Origin: Thalassobaculum litoreum DSM 18839
Lineage (GTDB): Bacteria > Pseudomonadota > Alphaproteobacteria > Thalassobaculales > Thalassobaculaceae
NCBI RefSeq assembly: GCF_900102465.1
Contig: NZ_FNBW01000001.1
Span: 310,557 to 374,556, forward strand
Direction: 5' to 3'
Length of the DNA: 64,000 nucleotides
Made by a program: the position numbers and the translations under genes. Below, piece by piece: positions 1 to 9,789 of this stretch (positions are counted from its first letter, which is position 1; each line of letters starts with the position of its first letter). The notes under the pieces were generated by a model. The model searched no databases. It saw only the letters and a list, made by a program, of their open reading frames with translations, and was not told the DNA's origin.

Positions 1-44
1 TAACGTGAGACTCTTCGTTCAGTAATTTGAAAATATGAACTAAA

Positions 45-542
45 TTACGGCCATGGCTGCTCGTTCGCCTGCATGCCGACCCGCTTGAAATAGGAGTCGA
101 AGCTGGTCTCTGGACCGACGAGGCGGTGGATCAGCCGGGCGATGTCCAGACGGCGTTGCGGCACCTTGAAGACCGGCCCGGTCTCGTTGACCGGCTGGGG
201 CAGGATGCAGCGCCAGCCGTCTACCGCCACCAGCATGTCGCGATAGACCATGGCGCCGTTGAACAGGAAGTCGATCAGCACGCCCTGAGCCCGCTTATTG
301 GGCAGCTTCTCGATCCATTCTTCCTTGTAGTTCTTTTCGCCGACCATGCCCCAGGCCATGCCGAAACGCACGTCGCGCAGGAAGGTGAGGGTGGTTGTGT
401 GTTCCTGCAGTTCGAAATCGACGGTTCCGCCGCCGGCTGCCCGGATCGGTACCACGCGGAACATGAAGGTCGGCAGCACCGTGGCGCGCCAGTCCTCCGG
501 CTTGCTGGTGGCGACCACCGTCAGATAGTCGTCGAGTGTCAT
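45..542 (-). CDS. Hypothetical protein, 165 aa
   Basis: I do not recognise this family. The protein has no signal peptide or membrane segment and looks like a soluble cytoplasmic protein of mixed composition with many aromatic residues. The ATG at 542 has GGGGA five bases upstream. It follows the small gene ending at 616 on the same strand with a 73-base gap, so the two may be co-transcribed. No function can be assigned from the sequence. Confidence 0.7.
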   Translation of the reverse strand: MTLDDYLTVVATSKPEDWRATVLPTFMFRVVPIRAAGGGTVDFELQEHTTTLTFLRDVRFGMAWGMVGEKNYKEEWIEKLPNKRAQGVLIDFLFNGAMVYRDMLVAVDGWRCILPQPVNETGPVFKVPQRRLDIARLIHRLVGPETSFDSYFKRVGMQANEQPWP

Positions 543-615
543 GCATGTCCCCGAAAAAGCTGCTGGATCATGGCCGCCCGCCGCGACCCTGTCCAGCCGC
601 GCCCGGCGTGGCTGG

Positions 616-930
616 TCAGCCGCCGCCGACCACCTTGCGGCCGTCGGCCGTCAGTTTGCAGACCAGCCAGTCGGGTTTCAGGGGATTCTCGAACCACGGC
701 TCGGCCCAGCCCTTGTCCATGCAGGCCCGCACCATCCGCGTGCTGACCCGCTGGCCGTTGTGGTCGAACAGGGGCAACTTGCCGCCCGGCTGATCCAGAC
801 CGCGGGTCAGCCAGGCCCGCTGCTCGGCGGTCGGCCCGGCCCTGGACGCCGACTTCCCCGCCGACTTCCCTGCAGATTTCTCTGCCGTCTTGCCGGCGGT
901 CTTGCCCGCTGATTTACCCGTCCCCACCAT
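616..930 (-). CDS. Hypothetical protein with Lys/Ala/Gly-rich N-terminal repeat
   Basis: Small unknown protein of about 104 aa from the ATG at 930; an in-frame start at 966 would add 12 residues. Residues about 5-30 are a degenerate repeat of the type SAGK-TAGK-TAEK-SAGK, resembling histone-H1-like basic tails. The rest is a compact domain of about 75 residues with two tryptophans (motif KPDWLVCKLTADGRKVV) that looks like a small winged-helix or restriction-system-like fold. The tail suggests nucleic-acid binding, but that is inference. It lies upstream of the unknown gene at 45-542 on the same strand. Confidence 0.55.
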   Translation of the reverse strand: MVGTGKSAGKTAGKTAEKSAGKSAGKSASRAGPTAEQRAWLTRGLDQPGGKLPLFDHNGQRVSTRMVRACMDKGWAEPWFENPLKPDWLVCKLTADGRKVVGGG

Positions 931-1031
931 GGATCCGACTGTAGAAAGCCGATCGGCCCGCGGCAAGCGTGCGGCGACGGCTTGTCGCCCGTTTGCGTTG
1001 CGTGGGATAACGGGGCAAAGAGGAAACGCTC

Positions 1032-2264
1032 ATGTCCCCGCCTGTTTCGCCGCTTCCCGTCTCGGCCATGCCGGTCTCGTCCCGCCTGGCGCTCGGCTTC
1101 TCCTGCGTCGGTCACACGTTCTCGCACCTGCTGATGCTGCTCTATCCGACCGTGGTCCTGTCGCTGGAGGGCGCCTGGGACATGCGGTTCGGCGAGCTGA
1201 TCGCCCTGATGCTGGTGGGGCAGATCCTGTTCGGCGCCGCCGCGGTTCCCGCCGGCTGGCTGGCCGACCGGTGGAGCGCGCCGGGCATGATGGCGCTGTT
1301 CTTCCTGGGCACCGGCGGCATGTGCGTCGCCACCGGCTTCGCCGACGGGCCGTTCGCCATGGCGGTCGGGCTGGGCGGCATCGGGCTGTTCGCGTCGATC
1401 TACCACCCGGTCGGCATCGCCTGGGTGACCCGCGACCCGGCCACCCGCGGCCGCGCGCTCGGCATCAACGGCGTGTTCGGCTCGCTCGGTACCGCCGGCG
1501 GCGCCGTTGTCGCCGGCACGCTCGCTGCCACCCTGGGCTGGCAATGGGCGTTCTTCGTGCCGGGGGCGGTCTGCGTGCTGGTCGGCGTCGGGCTCGTCGT
1601 TTCCATCATGCTGGGGCTGGTGGAGGACAACCGGGCGGTCCATCACGCGGCGGCCACCGAGGCCAGCCGCGGCGACATGCTGCGCGGCGCGATGGTGCTG
1701 ATGGTGACCATCGCGCTCTCCGGCCTGATCTATCAGTCGACCTCCTTCGCCATGCCCAAGCTGTTCGACCAGCGCCTTGTCGGCATGGTGAGCACCACGG
1801 CGGGCGTCGGCCTGCTGGTGTCGCTGATCTACGGCGTGTCGGCCCTGGCCCAGGTGCTGGGCGGCTGGATGGCCGACCGGTTCGACCTGAAGCGGGTCTA
1901 CATCACCTGCTGGGCGCTGCAGATCCCGTTCCTGGCCGTGGCCGCGACCCTGGCCGGCCCCTTGCTGCTGCCGGTGGCGGCGATGATGGTGCTGACCAAC
2001 ACCGCCTTCGTGCCGGCCGAGAACAGTTTGTTCGCCCGCTACTCGCCGCCGGCCTGGCGGGGCACGGCCTTCGGGGTGAAATTCCTGGTGTCGCTGGGCG
2101 TGTCGGCGATCAGCGTGCCGCTGGTGGGCCAGCTCTACGATCTCGCCGGCGATTTCGAGCCGCTGCTGGTGCTGCTGGCGCTGTTCGCGGCGGGCGGGGC
2201 GATCGCCGGGCTGCTGCTGCCGGCGGGGCGCCGGACCGAGCCGGTGGCGCAGCCGGCGGAATAG
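1032..2264 (+). CDS. Major facilitator superfamily transporter, Fsr-like
   Basis: A 410-residue inner-membrane protein with about twelve hydrophobic segments, the usual size for an MFS carrier. The early motif GHTFSHLLMLLYP and the mid-protein ASIYHPVGIAWV match the fosmidomycin-resistance-like branch of MFS exporters. The loop GWLADRW between helices 2 and 3 matches the conserved MFS loop, and GGWMADRFDLKR is the equivalent in the second half. The ATG at 1032 has AGAGGAA about seven bases upstream; an in-frame ATG twelve codons later is possible. The substrate is unknown and the 'fosmidomycin' label is only family resemblance. It is a single gene followed by a REP-like palindrome. Confidence 0.85.
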   Translation: MSPPVSPLPVSAMPVSSRLALGFSCVGHTFSHLLMLLYPTVVLSLEGAWDMRFGELIALMLVGQILFGAAAVPAGWLADRWSAPGMMALFFLGTGGMCVATGFADGPFAMAVGLGGIGLFASIYHPVGIAWVTRDPATRGRALGINGVFGSLGTAGGAVVAGTLAATLGWQWAFFVPGAVCVLVGVGLVVSIMLGLVEDNRAVHHAAATEASRGDMLRGAMVLMVTIALSGLIYQSTSFAMPKLFDQRLVGMVSTTAGVGLLVSLIYGVSALAQVLGGWMADRFDLKRVYITCWALQIPFLAVAATLAGPLLLPVAAMMVLTNTAFVPAENSLFARYSPPAWRGTAFGVKFLVSLGVSAISVPLVGQLYDLAGDFEPLLVLLALFAAGGAIAGLLLPAGRRTEPVAQPAE

Positions 2265-2287
2265 GGCGGCCGCAGCCTAAAACTACT

Positions 2288-2337
2288 CGTCATCCCGGTG
2301 GGTCCCGGACTTGATCCGGGAGCCGGCCGGGATGACG
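2288..2337. repeat. REP-like palindrome
   Basis: Extragenic palindrome that begins CGTCATCCCGG and ends CCGGGATGACG, with an inner hairpin TCCCGGA...TCCGGGA. It lies between the convergent MFS gene and trpE, where a hairpin may also stop transcription from both sides. Members of the same family recur near 22.85, 22.94, 37.1, 41.65, 50.05, 59.0 and 62.1 kb. Confidence 0.85.
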
Positions 2338-2357
2338 GCTCTTATTGGGCTGGGTGC

Positions 2358-3863
2358 TCAGCTCCGACGCGCCGCGAAGCGGACCGCTTCCTGCGCCGCG
2401 CGAATCAGGGCGCGGGCCTTGTTCTGGGTTTCCTGCCATTCGGCTTCCGGGTCGCTGTCGGCGACCACGCCGCCGCCGGCCTGGACGTACATGGTGCCGT
2501 CCTTCACCAGCGCCGTGCGCAGGGCGATGCAGGTGTCCATCGCATTGGCCGACAGATACCCGACAGCACCCGCATAGACGCCGCGGCGCGACACCTCCAG
2601 CTCGTCGATGATCTCCATCGCCCGCACCTTCGGCGCGCCGGACACCGTGCCCGCCGGGAAGCCGGCGAACAGCGCCTCCAGCACGTCCTTGTCCTCGGCA
2701 AGTTCCCCGTCGACATGGCTGGCGATGTGCATGACGTGGCTGTAGCGCTCGATGGTGAACTGGTCCTTCACCTCCACCGTGCCGATCTTGGCGACCCGGC
2801 CGACGTCGTTGCGGCCCAGATCCAGCAGCATCAGGTGCTCGGCCCGTTCCTTGGGATCGGCCAGCAGTTCCGCCGCCAGGGCATTGTCCTCCTCCGGCGT
2901 CTCGCCGCGCTTGCGGGTACCGGCCAGCGGGCGGATCGTCACCACCCCGTCGCGCAGCCGCACCAGGATCTCCGGGCTGGAGCCGACGATCGAATAGGCG
3001 CCGAAATCGAAGAAGAACAGGAACGGCGACGGGTTCAGCCGGCGCAGCGAGCGGTACAGCGCGAAGGGCGGCAGGGTGAACGGCACCGACATGCGGTGCG
3101 ACGGCACCACCTGGAAGGCATCGCCCGCGTTGATGTATTCGACGGTCTTGCGGACCATCTCGTGATAGCGCTTGCGCCCGGTATTGGAGACCGGCTCCGG
3201 CAGGGCGTCGACCGCCCCCGGTCGCTCGCGGCGGTAGGGCAGGGAGCGCTCGAAATCCGACACCACGTCGGCCAGTCGCTCCGCCGCCGCCGCATAGGCC
3301 GCCCGCGCGCCCATCTCGGCGTCCGGATAGACCGGGGTGATGATGGTGACCATGTCGTCGATGTTGTCGAAGACGCAGACGATGGTCGGCCGCAGCATGA
3401 TGCCGTCCTGGATGCCGAGGGTGTCCGGATTGTCGTCCGGGATATCCTCGAACAGGCGGATGGCGTCGTAGCCCATATAGCCGAACAGCCCCGCCGCCAT
3501 CGGCGGCACCTCGGCCGGCAGGTCGATTCGGCTCTCGGCGATCAGCGCCCGCAGGGAGGCCAGCGGCGGCTCCGACAGCGGCTCGAACGCATCGGTGTCG
3601 ATCCGCGCCTGGCGGTTGATCTCGGCCTTGTCCTTGTAGAACCGCCAGATCAGGTCGGGCTTCAGGCCGATGATCGAGTAGCGACCGCGCACGGCCCCGC
3701 CCTCGACGGATTCCAGCAGGAAGGCGTTGGCCCGGCCGTCCGCCAGCTTCATCATCGCCGAGACCGGCGTCTCCAGATCGGCGACCAGGGTGGTCCAGAC
3801 CACCTGCGCCCGCCCCGCGTCATACGCCTCGCGGAACGCATCGAAATCCGGACTCGTGGTCAT
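2358..3863 (-). CDS. trpE: Anthranilate synthase component I
   Basis: Catalytic subunit that converts chorismate and ammonia (from the TrpG glutaminase) to anthranilate, the first committed step of tryptophan synthesis. The 501-residue length is normal. The chorismate-binding domain fills the C-terminal half, with IVGSSPEILVR, the catalytic block GTRKRGETPEED, LMLLDLGRNDVG, GTVSGAPKVRAMEII and the terminal AGGGVVADSDPEAEW. The N-terminal half contains LLESVEGG, the region that usually binds feedback tryptophan. The ATG at 3863 overlaps the stop of the upstream chaperone gene as ATGA, so translation is likely coupled. trpG is not next to it in this window. No leader-peptide attenuator can be placed because the gene is internal to the operon. 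Confidence 0.97.
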   Translation of the reverse strand: MTTSPDFDAFREAYDAGRAQVVWTTLVADLETPVSAMMKLADGRANAFLLESVEGGAVRGRYSIIGLKPDLIWRFYKDKAEINRQARIDTDAFEPLSEPPLASLRALIAESRIDLPAEVPPMAAGLFGYMGYDAIRLFEDIPDDNPDTLGIQDGIMLRPTIVCVFDNIDDMVTIITPVYPDAEMGARAAYAAAAERLADVVSDFERSLPYRRERPGAVDALPEPVSNTGRKRYHEMVRKTVEYINAGDAFQVVPSHRMSVPFTLPPFALYRSLRRLNPSPFLFFFDFGAYSIVGSSPEILVRLRDGVVTIRPLAGTRKRGETPEEDNALAAELLADPKERAEHLMLLDLGRNDVGRVAKIGTVEVKDQFTIERYSHVMHIASHVDGELAEDKDVLEALFAGFPAGTVSGAPKVRAMEIIDELEVSRRGVYAGAVGYLSANAMDTCIALRTALVKDGTMYVQAGGGVVADSDPEAEWQETQNKARALIRAAQEAVRFAARRS

Positions 3864-5752
3864 TGCAGGCCTTCGCTCACGGTGAACAGCTGGCGTACCG
3901 CGCCGGGATTGACGGTGACCTCGTGGCGGGTCTCCAGGTCGGCGAGCAGCAGCTCGATCAGGTCGTTGGAGACGGCACCGGCGAGTTCGCGGCGGACCTG
4001 ATCCTGGGGGGCGGCCATGTCGCCACCGCCCTCGATCACGTCCACCAGGGAGATCACGGCGGCACCCTGGTCGCTGCTGACGGCGCTGGCGCCGCCGGCC
4101 TTCTGCTCGAAAAGGGCCCCGGCGACCGCCGGCGGCCAGCCGGACGGCAGGGCCTGGCCCCGGCGCGTGATGGCCGGCAGGCGCTCGACCTCCAGCCCGT
4201 GCTCGGCCGCGGCCTCCGACAGCGGCGTGCCGTCGGAAACGGCGGAGACGATGGCGTCGGCGATGTCCTCGGCCTGCTCCAGGCGCTGTTCGGTCGTCCA
4301 GTCGGCGATCACCCGCGGGCGGATCTGGCCCAGCTCGGGGATGCGCGGCGGCTCCACGCCGTCGACGCGCAGGATGAAATAGGTGCCGGCCCGGGTCTCG
4401 GTCAGCACGCTCTGCCTCCCGGTTTCGGTCTCGAAGGCCGTCTTCAGGAAAGGCTCGCCGGGCAGGGTGGCGACGATGCCGCCGGCCGGCTGGCTGCCGT
4501 CACGGGCGACGAACGGGATCTGGTTCAGCGGGATGTTGAGCGACTGCGCCGCCTCTTCCAGGGTGGAGCCGCCGGCGAGCGCGTCCTCGAGCGCGTTGGA
4601 GCGCTCGAACACCTCGTCATAGGCGCGTTCCAGGGCGATCTCGCGCCGCAGCTCGTCGCGCACGTCCGCGAAGGTGGCGGGCGCGCTGACCTCCGCCCCG
4701 CGGATGCGGAACAGGTGCCAGCCGAACGGGCTCTCGACCGGTTCGGTGACCGTGCCGGGCTCGGTGACGGCGAAGACCGCGTCGGCGGTCCCCTCGGGCA
4801 GGTCGCCGCGGCTTACCTCGCCGAAATCGAGCTCGGCGGCGGTCATGCCGGTGATCTCCTCGGCGACGGCGGCGAAGTCCTCGCCGGCCTGGATCCGCTC
4901 AAAGGCGGTCCGCGCCTCCGCCTCGTCCGGGAACAGGGCCTGGTCGACCGTCCGCGAGCCCCGGGTGTTGAAGCTTTCGCGGCGCTCCTCGAACAGGGTG
5001 CGCAGCTCGTCCTCGGGGATCTCCATGCTCTCGGCCAGGGACTGCGGCGAGACGGCGATCCAGCTGATGCCGCGATACTCGGGCGTCTCGTAGTCCTGCT
5101 TGTTCTCTTCGTAATAGGCGCTCAGCGTCGCTTCGTCCGGGGCGTCCGGCGCCGGCAGGGTGGCGGCGTCGATCCGCACCGCGGCGGCGATCCGGCGCTC
5201 CTCGCGGTAGTCGTGCAGCGTCTTCACGATGCTGTCGGGCACGGTCTTCGCGCTGCCGGTGGCCACCGCGCCGAGGAGCTGGTTGCGGGCCAGGTCGCGG
5301 CGGGCGCGGGAGACGAACTCCGACTCGGTCCAGCCGTTGGAGGCCAGGAAGGTCTGGTAGGCCGTGCGGTCGAACTGGCCGAGGCTGTCGCGGAACTGCT
5401 GGTGGATCAGCTGGACGATCTGGTCGTCACTGGCCGACAGGCCGAGCCGGTTGGTGGCCACCACCATCAGGCTCTGCACGGTCAGGTTCTGCAGGGTCTG
5501 GTCCAACAGGCCGATCTGGATCGCCTGATCCACGGTGACGGGAATGCCCAGCCGCCGCCGCGACCGGTCGAACTCCTCCGCCGCCTCGACCGCGGTGACG
5601 CGCACGTCGCCATCCACCTCCACCGCGGCCCGGCCGGCCGGGCTGCCGAAGATCGTGTCGCCGATCCCCCAGATCGCGAAGCTGGCGATCAGAAGAACGA
5701 ACAGGATCTTCACGAAGATGGAGGTGACCTTGGAGCGGATAAACTGGAGCAT
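3860..5752 (-). CDS. PpiD-like membrane-anchored periplasmic peptidyl-prolyl isomerase
   Basis: SurA-N-type chaperone anchored in the inner membrane and acting on exported proteins. The start chosen is the ATG at 5752; an upstream in-frame start at 5830 would add 26 non-homologous residues. The protein (630 aa) opens with MLQFIRSKVTSIFVKILFV, a short cytoplasmic segment and a single anchor ending in FAIWGIGDTIFG, typical of PpiD. A SurA-N-like region follows (to about residue 190), then a parvulin domain at about 230-370 with GEDFAAVAEEITG and FGWHLFRIRGAE, then a long C-terminal helical region. Its stop overlaps the trpE start by four bases, an arrangement seen in other alphaproteobacteria. 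Confidence 0.9.
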   Translation of the reverse strand: MLQFIRSKVTSIFVKILFVLLIASFAIWGIGDTIFGSPAGRAAVEVDGDVRVTAVEAAEEFDRSRRRLGIPVTVDQAIQIGLLDQTLQNLTVQSLMVVATNRLGLSASDDQIVQLIHQQFRDSLGQFDRTAYQTFLASNGWTESEFVSRARRDLARNQLLGAVATGSAKTVPDSIVKTLHDYREERRIAAAVRIDAATLPAPDAPDEATLSAYYEENKQDYETPEYRGISWIAVSPQSLAESMEIPEDELRTLFEERRESFNTRGSRTVDQALFPDEAEARTAFERIQAGEDFAAVAEEITGMTAAELDFGEVSRGDLPEGTADAVFAVTEPGTVTEPVESPFGWHLFRIRGAEVSAPATFADVRDELRREIALERAYDEVFERSNALEDALAGGSTLEEAAQSLNIPLNQIPFVARDGSQPAGGIVATLPGEPFLKTAFETETGRQSVLTETRAGTYFILRVDGVEPPRIPELGQIRPRVIADWTTEQRLEQAEDIADAIVSAVSDGTPLSEAAAEHGLEVERLPAITRRGQALPSGWPPAVAGALFEQKAGGASAVSSDQGAAVISLVDVIEGGGDMAAPQDQVRRELAGAVSNDLIELLLADLETRHEVTVNPGAVRQLFTVSEGLQ

Positions 5753-5968
5753 GATCTGGCGGCCTGATGCAGCGGGTCGCGGATGGTCGTTCGGATCAGG
5801 GTTGTAGGCTCCGTCCGCCTTGAAACGCAAGGCTTCGGGCAGGAACGGGGGAGGGAACGGGCATGAACAGGGCGGCAGAGGGGGCTGGTGGGTGGCGGCG
5901 GCACTTGCCCCGTGCTAGAGCGTCCCCACGTTTCAGGACATCGAGTGACGACCAAGGAGGGTTTCGCC

Positions 5969-6712
5969 GTGGCTCCACGCGCGCTGATCGCCGGCAATTG
6001 GAAGATGAACATGGACCGCGTCTCCAGCGAGGTGCTGGCGTCGGCTCTGGCCCAGAATGTCGGCTCCGTTGCGGTCGATCTCGCGGTCTGCCCGCCATCG
6101 GTCTATCTTTCCCCGGTCAGCGTGGTGCTGGGCTCCAGCGGCGTCGCCCTGGGCGGCCAGGACTGCCACACCGCGCAGAACGGCGCCCATACCGGCGACG
6201 TCTCGCCGGAGATGCTGGCCGATCTCGGCTGTACGTATGTCATCGTCGGCCATTCCGAGCGCCGCGCCGATCACGGCGAGGATGACGCCGCCGTCCGCGC
6301 CAAGGCCGAGGCCGCGCGCCGGGCGGGGCTGATCCCGATCGTCTGCGTCGGCGAGACCGAGGCCGAACGCGACGCCGGCAAGGCGCTGGACGTGGTCGAG
6401 AGCCAGGTCCGCGGCTCCGTGCCCGAGGGGCTGACCGGCGCGACCCTGGTCGTGGCCTACGAGCCGGTCTGGGCGATCGGCACCGGCCGCACGCCGACCG
6501 CCGATGACGTCGCCGCCGTCCATGCGCATATTCGCAAGGTGCTGGGCGATCTCTGCGGCGACGCGGCCAATGTGCGCCTGCTCTATGGCGGGTCGGTGAA
6601 GCCGGGCAACGCCAAGGAGCTGATGTCGGTGGCGAACGTGAACGGCGCCCTGGTCGGCGGCGCGTCGCTCAAGGCGGAGGACTTCCTCGGCATCGCCAAG
6701 GCCACGCCGTAA
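5969..6712 (+). CDS. tpiA: Triosephosphate isomerase
   Basis: Interconverts dihydroxyacetone phosphate and glyceraldehyde-3-phosphate in glycolysis and gluconeogenesis. The start is a GTG at 5969, because AAGGAGG at 5954-5960 lies eight bases upstream and the resulting 247-aa protein begins [13 protein letters not shown] just as the family does; a longer reading from 5888 is not supported. Lys in GNWKMN, His in VIVGHSERR and Glu in [11 protein letters not shown] are the catalytic residues, and [11 protein letters not shown] plus ALVGGASL form the phosphate-binding end. It faces away from the ppiD-trpE operon and precedes secG by 98 bases. Confidence 0.97.
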   Translation: MAPRALIAGNWKMNMDRVSSEVLASALAQNVGSVAVDLAVCPPSVYLSPVSVVLGSSGVALGGQDCHTAQNGAHTGDVSPEMLADLGCTYVIVGHSERRADHGEDDAAVRAKAEAARRAGLIPIVCVGETEAERDAGKALDVVESQVRGSVPEGLTGATLVVAYEPVWAIGTGRTPTADDVAAVHAHIRKVLGDLCGDAANVRLLYGGSVKPGNAKELMSVANVNGALVGGASLKAEDFLGIAKATP

Positions 6713-6810
6713 CCGCGCCGCGGGTGCCTTGACGGGCAGGCCGCACGACAGACTGGCCAAGCGGCGTCGGAAACGCTACAACCCGCGCCGACCGAAGACC
6801 GGGGTTCGAC

Positions 6811-7134
6811 ATGTCACTGATCATTCTCACCGTACATCTCATGATCGCGCTGGCGCTGATCGTCACCGTGCTGCTTCAGCGCAGCGAGGGCGGCGGCCTG
6901 GGCATCGGCGGCGGCGGTGGCGGCGGTGGCGGCCTCGGGTCCTTCATGTCGGCGCGCGGCACCGCGAACCTGCTGACCCGGATCACGGCGATTCTCGCCG
7001 CCTGCTTCATGGCGACCAGCCTGACGCTTGCGATTCTCGCGTCCCAGAACAAGTCCTCGTCCATCGTCGATCAGGCTCCGGCCGTCGAACTGCCTGCCGA
7101 GCCGTCGGCTCCGGCTGCACCTCTCTCGCAGTAA
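6811..7134 (+). CDS. secG: SecG subunit of the SecYEG translocon
   Basis: Small accessory subunit of the protein-export channel. The 107-residue protein has two membrane helices (about residues 3-21 and 55-75) separated by the conserved loop LLQRSEGGGLG, followed by a long glycine run (GIGGGGGGGGGLGS). The C-terminus is a Pro/Ala-rich tail that is variable in this family. The tpiA-secG-pyrG order is conserved in many alphaproteobacteria. Confidence 0.95.
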   Translation: MSLIILTVHLMIALALIVTVLLQRSEGGGLGIGGGGGGGGGLGSFMSARGTANLLTRITAILAACFMATSLTLAILASQNKSSSIVDQAPAVELPAEPSAPAAPLSQ

Positions 7135-7145
7135 ATCATTGATTC

Positions 7146-7162
7146 GGCGGGAAATTCCCGCC
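7146..7162. promoter_or_regulatory. Perfect short inverted repeat in the secG-pyrG gap
   Basis: GGCGGGAA and TTCCCGCC are perfect complements separated by one base, about 85 bases before the pyrG start. The spacing is too tight for a normal RNA hairpin loop, so a protein operator or a weak terminator for secG are both possible. There is no U tract. Confidence 0.35.
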
Positions 7163-7246
7163 CGTTCTCGACCGGCATCGCATTCGTGGCGCCGGATGGT
7201 CACAACGCGTGCTTGGATCGCACCCGATGATGTATAAGGAACGCCC

Positions 7247-8881
7247 ATGACGCGGTTTATCTTCATTACCGGCGGCGTGGTCTCCTCTTTGGGAAAAGGT
7301 CTCGCCTCTGCCGCCCTGGGCGCGCTGCTGCAAGCGCGCGGCTATAAAGTCCGGCTGCGCAAGCTGGACCCCTATCTGAACGTGGATCCGGGCACCATGA
7401 GCCCGTATCAGCACGGCGAGGTCTACGTCACCGATGATGGGGCGGAGACCGATCTCGATCTCGGCCATTACGAGCGCTTCACCGGCGTGTCCGCCCGAAA
7501 GAGCGACAACGTGACCACCGGCCAGATCTATATGGACGTGATCACCCGGGAGCGGCGCGGCGACTATCTCGGCGCGACGATCCAGGTCATCCCGCACGTC
7601 ACCGACGCCATCAAGGAATTCGCCAAGGGCGACATCACGGACGAGGACTTCGTCCTGTGCGAGATCGGCGGTACGGTCGGCGATATCGAGGGCCTGCCGT
7701 TTCTGGAGGCGATTCGCCAGCTCGGCAACGAACTCGGCCACGAGCGCTCGCTGTTCCTGCATCTGACCCTGGTGCCCTTCATCCCCTCGGCCGGCGAGCT
7801 GAAGACCAAGCCGACCCAGCACTCGGTGAAGGAACTGCAGAGCGTGGGTATCCAGCCGGACATCCTGCTATGCCGCTGCGACCGCGAGATCCCGAGCGAC
7901 CAGCGCCGCAAGATCGGCCAGTTCTGCAACATCCGTCCCGAAGCGGTGATCCCGGCGCTCGACGCCTCGTCGATCTACGAGGTGCCGCTGCGCTACCACG
8001 AGGACGGGCTGGACACCGAGGTGCTGCGCCATTTCGGCCTGCTGCTGGACGAGAGCGAGCCGAATCTGGAGCGCTGGACCGGCATCATGGACCGGGTCGC
8101 CAACCCGGAAGGCCACGTGAAGATCGCCGTCGTCGGCAAGTACACCAGCCTGCTCGACAGCTACAAGTCGCTGGCCGAGGCCCTGACCCACGGCGGCATC
8201 GCCAACAACGTCAAGGTCGAGCTGGAGTGGATCGACAGCGAGATCTTCGAGACCGAGAGCGAGGCCGTCATCCGGCTGGAGGACGTCCACGGTATCCTGG
8301 TGCCCGGCGGCTTCGGCGAGCGCGGCTCGGAAGGCAAGATCGCGGCGGTCACCTTCGCGCGCGAACGCAAGATCCCGTATTTCGGCATCTGCTTCGGCAT
8401 GCAGATGGCGTGCATTGAGGCGGCACGGTCCGGCGGCGGGATTCCGGGCGCCGGCTCCACCGAATTCGGTCCCTGCGATGAGCCGGTCGTCGGCCTGCTC
8501 ACCGAATGGACCCGGGGCAACGTCACGGAAACCCGCGATTCGGACAGCGACTACGGCGGCACCATGCGGCTCGGCGCCTATGAGTGCCGGCTGGAGGAGG
8601 GCAGCCGGGTGCATGAGATCTACGGCGACAGCCTGATCCACGAGCGCCACCGGCACCGCTACGAGGTGAACATCAACTACAAGGGCGCGCTGGAGCAGGC
8701 GGGGCTGCGCTTCGCCGGCATGTCGCCGGACGGGGTACTGCCGGAAATCATCGAGCTGCCGAGCCATCCGTGGTTCGTGGGCGTCCAGTTCCACCCGGAA
8801 TTGAAGTCCAAGCCGTTCGACCCACATCCGCTGTTCACCAGCTTCATCGCCGCGGCGGTGGAGCAGTCGCGTCTGGTCTGA
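7247..8881 (+). CDS. pyrG: CTP synthase
   Basis: Aminates UTP to CTP using ATP and glutamine. The 544-aa length is normal. The N-terminal amidoligase domain begins with [17 protein letters not shown] and [19 protein letters not shown]; the C-terminal class I glutaminase domain has the nucleophile Cys in [11 protein letters not shown] and the His-Glu pair in [20 protein letters not shown] precedes the ATG. The gene lies 20 bases before kdsA, so the two are likely in one transcript. Confidence 0.98.
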   Translation: MTRFIFITGGVVSSLGKGLASAALGALLQARGYKVRLRKLDPYLNVDPGTMSPYQHGEVYVTDDGAETDLDLGHYERFTGVSARKSDNVTTGQIYMDVITRERRGDYLGATIQVIPHVTDAIKEFAKGDITDEDFVLCEIGGTVGDIEGLPFLEAIRQLGNELGHERSLFLHLTLVPFIPSAGELKTKPTQHSVKELQSVGIQPDILLCRCDREIPSDQRRKIGQFCNIRPEAVIPALDASSIYEVPLRYHEDGLDTEVLRHFGLLLDESEPNLERWTGIMDRVANPEGHVKIAVVGKYTSLLDSYKSLAEALTHGGIANNVKVELEWIDSEIFETESEAVIRLEDVHGILVPGGFGERGSEGKIAAVTFARERKIPYFGICFGMQMACIEAARSGGGIPGAGSTEFGPCDEPVVGLLTEWTRGNVTETRDSDSDYGGTMRLGAYECRLEEGSRVHEIYGDSLIHERHRHRYEVNINYKGALEQAGLRFAGMSPDGVLPEIIELPSHPWFVGVQFHPELKSKPFDPHPLFTSFIAAAVEQSRLV

Positions 8882-8901
8882 TCCAGCAAAGGGCTGATCC
8901 C

Positions 8902-9747
8902 ATGGTTGCCTCCCGCACCGTTCGCATCGGCGACCTCGCCGTCGCCAACGACCGTCCGTTCACGCTGATCGCCGGTCCGTGCCAGATCGAAAGCCGGGAG
9001 CATGCGCTGGAGATCGCCGGGGAACTGGTGAAGGTCTGCGGCGAGGTGGGCGTGCCGCTGATCTTCAAGTCGTCCTACGACAAGGCGAACCGCACGAGCC
9101 TGAACGCCGGGCGCGGCGTGGGCATCGACCAGGGTCTGCAGATCCTGGCCGAGGTGCGCGAGACATTCGGCTGCCCGGTGCTGACCGACGTGCACGAGCC
9201 GCCGCAATGCGCCATCGCCGCCGAGTATGTGGACGTGCTCCAGATCCCGGCCTTCCTGTGCCGGCAGACCGACCTGGTGGTCGCCGCCGGCGAGACCGGC
9301 AAAGCGGTGAACATCAAGAAGGGGCAGTTCCTCGCCCCCTGGGACGTGGCCAACATCGCCGCCAAGGTGGTCGCGACCGGCAACCAGCAGATCCTGCTGA
9401 CCGACCGGGGCACCAGCTTCGGCTACAACACCCTGGTCTCCGACATGCGCGGCCTGCCGGAAATGGCCCGCGACGGCTATCCGGTGGTGATCGACGCCAC
9501 CCACTCGGTGCAGCAGCCGGGCGGCAAGGGCGGCTCGTCGGGCGGCCAGCGCGAGTTCGTGCCGGTGATCGCCCGCGCAGCCCTGGCGGTCGGTGTGGCC
9601 GCCGTCTTCATGGAATGCCACCCGGAGCCGGACAGCGCTCCGTCGGACGGCCCGAACATGGTGCCGCTCGATCAGGTCGGCGGCCTGTTGGCGACCTTCA
9701 AAGCCTTCGATAGCATTGCCAAAGCGAACCCGATCACGCTCGACTGA
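8902..9747 (+). CDS. kdsA: 3-deoxy-D-manno-octulosonate 8-phosphate synthase
   Basis: Condenses arabinose-5-phosphate with phosphoenolpyruvate to make KDO-8-phosphate for lipopolysaccharide, which indicates an outer membrane with KDO. The ATG at 8902 gives 281 aa, the usual size; a longer reading from 8770 would run into pyrG. FTLIAGPCQIES, the substrate-binding KSSYDKANRTS, GFGCPVLTDVHE-like FGCPVLTDVHEPPQ and PVVIDATHSVQQPGG are family hallmarks. The short gap to pyrG suggests co-transcription. Confidence 0.97.
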   Translation: MVASRTVRIGDLAVANDRPFTLIAGPCQIESREHALEIAGELVKVCGEVGVPLIFKSSYDKANRTSLNAGRGVGIDQGLQILAEVRETFGCPVLTDVHEPPQCAIAAEYVDVLQIPAFLCRQTDLVVAAGETGKAVNIKKGQFLAPWDVANIAAKVVATGNQQILLTDRGTSFGYNTLVSDMRGLPEMARDGYPVVIDATHSVQQPGGKGGSSGGQREFVPVIARAALAVGVAAVFMECHPEPDSAPSDGPNMVPLDQVGGLLATFKAFDSIAKANPITLD

Positions 9748-9789
9748 GGGAATCCGATCACGCCCGACAGCGGGCGGGCAAGGAGCTTC